Part shown: positions 13,125 through 17,618 of the stretch, in pieces
Layout: every line of letters begins with the position of its first letter
Position numbering within the stretch: position 1 is the first letter of the stretch
From: an uncultured Opitutales bacterium
GTDB taxonomy: Bacteria; Verrucomicrobiota; Verrucomicrobiia; Opitutales; Intestinicryptomonadaceae
DNA length: 17,618 bases
NCBI GenBank assembly: GCA_900548185.1
Contig: URJJ01000044.1
Coordinates: 1 to 17,618 of the forward strand
Direction: 5' to 3'
Notes under the pieces: model-generated
The model's input: the letters and a program-made list of their open reading frames with translations, nothing else
What the model was told of the DNA's origin: nothing
Databases searched by the model: none
Program-made: the position numbers and the translations under genes

Positions 13125-15806
13125 TTACATGAAAATTTCCCGCGACCCGCCCGGGCCCGTGTCGGGGCCCACAAGGCCCTTTTCCTCCAGCTCGTCCATT
13201 ATGGATGCGGCGCGGTTGTAGCCTATGCGCATCTTGCGCTGTAAAAATGATACGCTGGCGCGGTTCGATTCCCTTATTATTTTTGCGGCCTGCGGGGCCA
13301 TGGAATCGTTCCATTCCCCCTCGATTCCGAGGTCTCCGTCCTCCCCTGCGGCTTCGAGCTGCTGCTGCATGTCCTCTTCAAACTCCGGTTCGCCGTTAAC
13401 CTTCAGCGCTTCGAGTATCGAGGCGATTTCCTCGTCGGAAATGAACGCCCCCTGGGCGCGGATGAGGTCGGAGGAGCCGGGGGGGATGAATAGCATGTCG
13501 CCCCAGCCGATGAGGGTTTCTGCGCCCTTGCTGTCAAGGATGGTGCGGCTGTCGATGTAGGAGGCCACCTTGAAGCCGATTCGCGTCGGCAGGTTCGCCT
13601 TTATGAGGCCGGTTACGACGTTTGTCGAGGGGCGCTGGGTTGCGACCAGCAGGTGTATGCCCGCGGCGCGCGCAAGCTGCGTGAGGCGCGCGATGGCCGT
13701 CTCGACCTCCTTGCCCGCCACCATCATCAGGTCCGCGAGCTCGTCTATTATGCAGACTATGTAGGGGAGCTTCTTTTTCGGTATTTCAACGTCGCCGAAA
13801 TCGGTGCGCTCCGGGTCTGCCGCGTCGAGCCCGGCCACCCTCTCTTCGGGGGACATTTCGGCCTCCATTTCGGCCGCCGCTTTCTGGGCCTCCCTGTCCT
13901 TTAGTATCTTGGCGTTGAATCCCGCGATGTTCTTTACGCCCGCCTTCTGGAATATGTCGTAGCGCTTCATCATTTCGTTGACGAGCCAGGTGAGGGCGGC
14001 CGGAACCTTTCGGGGGTCGGTTACGACAGGCACAAGCATGTGCGGGAGGGAGTTGTAGCCCTGGAGCTCGACGACCTTGGGGTCGACCATTATGAAGCGG
14101 AGGTCGTCGGGCGTGGAGTGGTAGAGCAGGGAGGCTATTATGACGTTTATGCACACGCTCTTTCCCGAGCCCGTGGAGCCGGCTATGAGCGCGTGGGGCA
14201 TCTTGGCCAGGTCGAGGACCACGGGCTTCCCGGTGACGTCCTTGCCCATTACGACGGGTATCGCGGCCTTGGTCTCGTTCCATTCCTTCGATTCGAGTAT
14301 CTCGCGGATGCACACGTTCTGGCGCACCTTGTTCGGAACCTCTATGCCGATTGTGCCGCGGCCGGTGCTTGCCACGCGCACGCTTGGAACCTTAAGCCCG
14401 AGCGCGATGTCCTCTTCTAGCGAGTATATGCGGCTGGCCTTTATGCCGGCGTTCAGGCGCACCTCGTAGCGGGTTATCACGGGGCCTGCGAAGGCTTCCG
14501 CAGGGGTGACCCCTATGCCGAAAGTCTGGAGGGTTTCGATTATCTGCTCCATGCGCGCCTCGTAGTCTTCCGACTGGGAGTCCTCCCTGCGCTTAGGCAG
14601 GTTGAGGGCGTCGATTGTAGGGAACACGTAGTCGCCGCGCTTTTTGTCGTGCTTGGGCGGCACGTAGGCGTCCTGCTCGATAGTCGATATTTTGAGCTTT
14701 TTAGCCTGCCCTTCGTCCGCGTCTCTCCCGAACTCCGCAACTTCCGAGAGCGGCCGGTAGGCGGGCCTCACCCCGGCTTCTCGCCCGCCCGCAAGCCCCA
14801 GCACTTCGTCGAGGGCGGCCGGGCCCGTGGCTTCAGGCTCCTCCCCTTCGGCTTCCAGCGCGGAATCCGCAGGGGGCTTCAGCACGAAATCACCGTCCCC
14901 GTCGTAGAAGTCGTCCTCTTTAGCGGGCTTTTCGGCAGCCTGCGCGGTTTCGCCGTCCGCCGGGTCGGAGTCCGGCTCGCCGCCGCGCGCCGCCTTGCGC
15001 CGGCTGCGGGGCACCCTGACGTGCTGGGTTCCCTCCGGGGAGAGGAGGGCGTCCTCGCTTTTTGCGTCTATTTCCAGGTCGCCCTGCGCCGCCTGCCCCT
15101 TCTTTCCGGAAAAAATGCGGGCGAAGAAGCCGAAGAACGCGGCGGCCGCGCGCATCGCCGCGGAGGGCGCGCCCCTGAGGCTGTCGCAAAGGTCGCGGAC
15201 CAGGGCCGATGGGCTGCCTGAAAACGAGGCTATGAAGGCGAAAGAATAAAGGGCCGCAAGGAGTATCAGGCTGCCGAAAAACCTGAGGGCCGGATGCATT
15301 ATCTCGGCGTACAGGAAAGTCCCGAGCTTTCCGCCCCAGCCGGATGTGAAGTATTCCGTAGAGACTATGCTGCCGTCCCTGAACATCTGGAACATCGCGC
15401 ACATGGTGGAAAGCAGCACGATGCTGAAAAGCATGGAGGCCGCCTGCCCGAGAGGCAGGAGCCTGGGGCGGCGCCTGAAGCACAGGGCGGCCGCGAGGGC
15501 GAGATACGCGAGCATAAGCCATGTCGCGGCCCCTATAAGGGAAATCGACACCACGCAGAACGTGGCCCCGATTGTGCCGCACAAGTTGTCGGGGGCGGAG
15601 CTGGTGGAGTATATGAAGTCCCTCAGCAGGGACTCCCTGAAAAGCACGTTCTGGCCCGGCGCGTAGTTCACCATCGCCGCCGTGAAAATTACGGCCAGAA
15701 AGAGGGCCAGCGCGCCGAGATACGGCCTGCGCACGCCGGTCAGCTCCCCGAGCTTTTCGCCGCTTTTTTCAATCTTTTGTCTCTTCTGTTTCTTTTCCGA
15801 AGCCAT
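13125..15806 (-). CDS. ftsK: DNA translocase FtsK
   Basis: An 893-residue membrane-anchored DNA pump that clears chromosome ends from the division septum. The N-terminus has about four transmembrane segments (about 30-205), followed by a charged linker rich in Glu, Ala and Pro (about 215-390). The motor has Walker A GSTGSGKS (543-550), Walker B YIVCIIDELADLMM (about 682-695) and LARAAGIHLLVATQRPS. The winged-helix gamma domain (about 834-893, ASVSFLQRKMRIGYNRAASI and a GPGGSREIFM end) reads orienting DNA motifs. A charged insert of about 40 residues (QKAAAEMEAEMSPEERVAGL onward) precedes Walker B. I chose the ATG at 15806, with AGG 7 bases upstream; a TTG six codons earlier overlaps recN and is less likely. 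It starts 14 bases after the recN stop, in an operon with it. Confidence 0.95.
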   Translation of the reverse strand: MASEKKQKRQKIEKSGEKLGELTGVRRPYLGALALFLAVIFTAAMVNYAPGQNVLFRESLLRDFIYSTSSAPDNLCGTIGATFCVVSISLIGAATWLMLAYLALAAALCFRRRPRLLPLGQAASMLFSIVLLSTMCAMFQMFRDGSIVSTEYFTSGWGGKLGTFLYAEIMHPALRFFGSLILLAALYSFAFIASFSGSPSALVRDLCDSLRGAPSAAMRAAAAFFGFFARIFSGKKGQAAQGDLEIDAKSEDALLSPEGTQHVRVPRSRRKAARGGEPDSDPADGETAQAAEKPAKEDDFYDGDGDFVLKPPADSALEAEGEEPEATGPAALDEVLGLAGGREAGVRPAYRPLSEVAEFGRDADEGQAKKLKISTIEQDAYVPPKHDKKRGDYVFPTIDALNLPKRREDSQSEDYEARMEQIIETLQTFGIGVTPAEAFAGPVITRYEVRLNAGIKASRIYSLEEDIALGLKVPSVRVASTGRGTIGIEVPNKVRQNVCIREILESKEWNETKAAIPVVMGKDVTGKPVVLDLAKMPHALIAGSTGSGKSVCINVIIASLLYHSTPDDLRFIMVDPKVVELQGYNSLPHMLVPVVTDPRKVPAALTWLVNEMMKRYDIFQKAGVKNIAGFNAKILKDREAQKAAAEMEAEMSPEERVAGLDAADPERTDFGDVEIPKKKLPYIVCIIDELADLMMVAGKEVETAIARLTQLARAAGIHLLVATQRPSTNVVTGLIKANLPTRIGFKVASYIDSRTILDSKGAETLIGWGDMLFIPPGSSDLIRAQGAFISDEEIASILEALKVNGEPEFEEDMQQQLEAAGEDGDLGIEGEWNDSMAPQAAKIIRESNRASVSFLQRKMRIGYNRAASIMDELEEKGLVGPDTGPGGSREIFM

Positions 15807-15820
15807 GGGCAACCTGTCCG

Positions 15821-17491
15821 TCAAGTGTTTTGCGTGGCCAGCAGTTCGCGGGCGTGCGCCGCTGCGGATTTCGAGTTCCTGTCGCCGAGCATTCTGGCGA
15901 GCTCGCGGACGCGCTCCTGCCCGCCGGGGGCAAGCTCCTCTATTGAGACGCTCGTCTCCGTGTCAGTCTGGTCCTTTTTTACTAGAAAATGGTTCTGCCC
16001 CAGGGCCGCAACCTGCGGCAGGTGCGTCACGCAGAAAACCTGGTGCGCCCCCGCAAGCCCCGCGAGCTCGCGGCCTACCTCGGCGCCTATCTCCCCGCCG
16101 ACGTTTGCGTCAACCTCGTCAAAGACAAGCAGGGCTGTGGCGTCGGCCTGCGCCATGGTGGCCTTTATGGCTAACATCACGCGCGCAAGCTCCCCCGACG
16201 AGGCTATCTTTGCAAGCGGCAGGGCGGGCTGGCCGGGGTTCGCGGAAAACATGAATTCGCACCGGCTTCCGCAGGATGCCGAAATTTCGGCAGTCCGCTC
16301 GACGTCTATCCGGAATTCCGGCTTTTTAAAGCCTATCTTTTTGAGCAGGGCGGCCGCCTTTTTTGAAAGCCTTGCGGCGGCTGCGGCGCGCGCCTGGAAT
16401 ATTTCGGAGGCTAGGGGGGCCATGGCGGCTTCCGCGCGGCTTGCCGCAGCTCGTTCCGCCTCGATTGCTGCGCCGACGTCGCCCTGCATGGAGATTTTTT
16501 CCGCCATCTGGGCGCGTGCGGCGGCGACGGCTTCGGGGGTTGGGCCGTACTTTCTGCGCAGTTCCATCCATGCGTCCATGCGGCCGCGTATTTCGGCCTC
16601 CTCCTCCTCGGAGAAGGCGCAGGAATCGGCGAGGCGCGCAAATTCGCCGGAAATGTCGGAGATTTCGACCGCCGCCGCGCATATCCGCGCCGCCAGGGTT
16701 TCCGCCGCCTCCCCCGTGCCGGAGAGCTCGCGGGCGAGCCTCAGGGCTGCGGCGAGCCTGTCGGCGGCCCCGCCGTCTCCCGAGAGGATTTCCGTGACGG
16801 CCCCGGATTTTTCCGTTATTTCCCTGGCTCCCTCCGCCAGCCTGTACGAGGCTTCCAGGGCGGCTATCGACTCCGCCGTGGGGTTCAGGGCGTCAATGGC
16901 TTCAATGCGCGAGCGGGCGAACTCTATTTCGTCGGGGCTCATCCGCCGCGCGGACTTCAGCTCGGCGATGCGGGCGAGCCTTTCTGCCCTTTCCGAAAGC
17001 AGGGCGCGGTATGCGGAGGCCTTTTCACCGCAGCCGGAGTAGGCATCCAGCATGTCGAGCTGGCACTTTGTGCTGAATAGCTTTTGGGGCTCGCCCGGGC
17101 CGTGGAAGTCTATCCATTCGCCCCCGAGGCGCTGGAGGGCGGCGGATGTCGCCAGGGCGCCGTTTATGAAGCATTTCCCGGCCTTGGAGCGGTGGACGCT
17201 GCGGCGCAGGACCAGCGCCCCGTCCTCGCAGGCGGGGAGGCCGCCGGATTCCAAAAGCGCGTTTATCCCGTCCGGATTCTCAAAATGCAAGACGGCCTCG
17301 ACCGAGCATTCGTCCCTGCCGTTTTTTACGATTTCCCTGCCGCAGCGGTTGCCCGCGAGCATTGAAAGGGCGCCGAGCAGGACGCTCTTCCCCGCCCCGG
17401 TTTCGCCGGTGACCACGGTGAAGCCCGGGCGGAACTCAATTTCCGCCCTGTCCACCAGAGCTAGGTTTTCTATTTTCAGGAATTCGAGCAT
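15821..17491 (-). CDS. recN: DNA repair protein RecN
   Basis: A 556-residue SMC-like ATPase that helps repair double-strand breaks by holding DNA ends. Residues 1-36 include MLEFLKIENLALVDRAEIEF and Walker A GETGAGKS (29-36). A helical coiled-coil region rich in Ala, Glu and Arg spans about 155-395. The C-terminal half-motor holds the signature ASSGELARVMLAIK (430-443), Walker B LLVFDEVDANVGG (454-467) and the family hallmark CVTHLPQVAAL. Length matches the usual 550-560. The ATG at 17491 has no strong Shine-Dalgarno site. It is the first gene of the recN-ftsK unit and has its own promoter. An SOS box could be expected for recN, but I saw no LexA site I could defend. Confidence 0.96.
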   Translation of the reverse strand: MLEFLKIENLALVDRAEIEFRPGFTVVTGETGAGKSVLLGALSMLAGNRCGREIVKNGRDECSVEAVLHFENPDGINALLESGGLPACEDGALVLRRSVHRSKAGKCFINGALATSAALQRLGGEWIDFHGPGEPQKLFSTKCQLDMLDAYSGCGEKASAYRALLSERAERLARIAELKSARRMSPDEIEFARSRIEAIDALNPTAESIAALEASYRLAEGAREITEKSGAVTEILSGDGGAADRLAAALRLARELSGTGEAAETLAARICAAAVEISDISGEFARLADSCAFSEEEEAEIRGRMDAWMELRRKYGPTPEAVAAARAQMAEKISMQGDVGAAIEAERAAASRAEAAMAPLASEIFQARAAAAARLSKKAAALLKKIGFKKPEFRIDVERTAEISASCGSRCEFMFSANPGQPALPLAKIASSGELARVMLAIKATMAQADATALLVFDEVDANVGGEIGAEVGRELAGLAGAHQVFCVTHLPQVAALGQNHFLVKKDQTDTETSVSIEELAPGGQERVRELARMLGDRNSKSAAAHARELLATQNT

Positions 17492-17523
17492 GGAATGCCG
17501 GGTTTAAAAAAAATCGCCGAAAC

Positions 17524-17551
17524 TTTAAAGGCGGGGGGCGCGGCATGTCAA
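17524..17551 (-). promoter_or_regulatory. Promoter of the recN-ftsK operon
   Basis: Minus strand: perfect TTGACA (17551-17546), a 16-base spacer and TTTAAA (17529-17524), giving a leader of about 25-30 bases before the recN ATG. The -35 is strong and the -10 moderate. Confidence 0.6.
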
Positions 17552-17618
17552 ACAAAGCGTAAAAATCTTTGGAGGGCGGCTTGCGGATTTTTCCCGCAGC
17601 GGGCGGGAGGGATGGGGA

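Noticed and set aside
15294..17042. A 582-codon plus-strand open frame
   Set aside because: It is antisense to recN and ftsK, both unambiguous, and is rich in Ser/Ala/Arg without any domain pattern; a GC-rich shadow.
17492..17618. LexA/SOS box upstream of recN
   Set aside because: No palindrome resembling a known LexA site could be defended in the 127 bases available.
1..17618. CRISPR array, insertion sequence or rRNA
   Set aside because: No spaced direct repeats, transposase motifs or rRNA-like sequence were seen anywhere in the window.

Overview
The window reads as one end of a contig from a high-GC bacterium, most likely a metagenome-assembled genome. The first 49 bases are not biological: they are the end of an Illumina P7 primer, an 8-base index and the Nextera read-2 transposase adapter. 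The gene content points to the Verrucomicrobiota or a PVC relative: a TIGR03790-type secreted protein, weak Shine-Dalgarno sites, and secreted enzymes beside housekeeping genes. This placement rests on gene content only; no marker gene was compared.

Left part (50-4300). A truncated UreH/TauE-like membrane protein faces a minus-strand block of djlA (DnaJ-like co-chaperone), thiS (sulfur carrier) and a thiF/moeB-like adenylyltransferase. djlA and thiS overlap as ATGA, and thiS and thiF are one base apart. Upstream of these lie a secreted TIM-barrel glycosidase-like protein and tRNA-Leu(CAA), which has its own promoter and terminator.

Middle part (4300-5860). This is a lower-GC island. It holds a decayed higBA toxin-antitoxin locus (the toxin reduced to its C-terminus, the antitoxin cut by an in-frame TAG), the locus terminator, a small ribbon-helix-helix protein, and an orphan plus-strand -10 box and terminator that may bound a small RNA.

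Right-centre (5859-13124). A TIGR03790 secreted protein is followed by a minus-strand fusion of rubredoxin and an FMN/3Fe-4S glutamate-synthase-like domain. Divergent from the fusion is a complete four-gene phosphite uptake and oxidation operon, ptxABCD: ATPase, binding protein, permease and NAD-dependent phosphite dehydrogenase. PtxD keeps all four catalytic residues. A Fur/Zur-like operator sits in the shared intergenic region, immediately upstream of a TATAAT that faces the rubredoxin fusion gene. The operon would import phosphite and oxidise it to phosphate with production of NADH.

Right end (13083-17618). Minus-strand recN and ftsK form a short housekeeping operon (DNA repair, chromosome segregation) with a promoter at its head and a strong terminator at its end.

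Most interesting are the compact ptxABCD operon in a probable Verrucomicrobial host, the metal-box-controlled rubredoxin/GltS fusion next to it, the dying HigBA module, and the possible small RNA.
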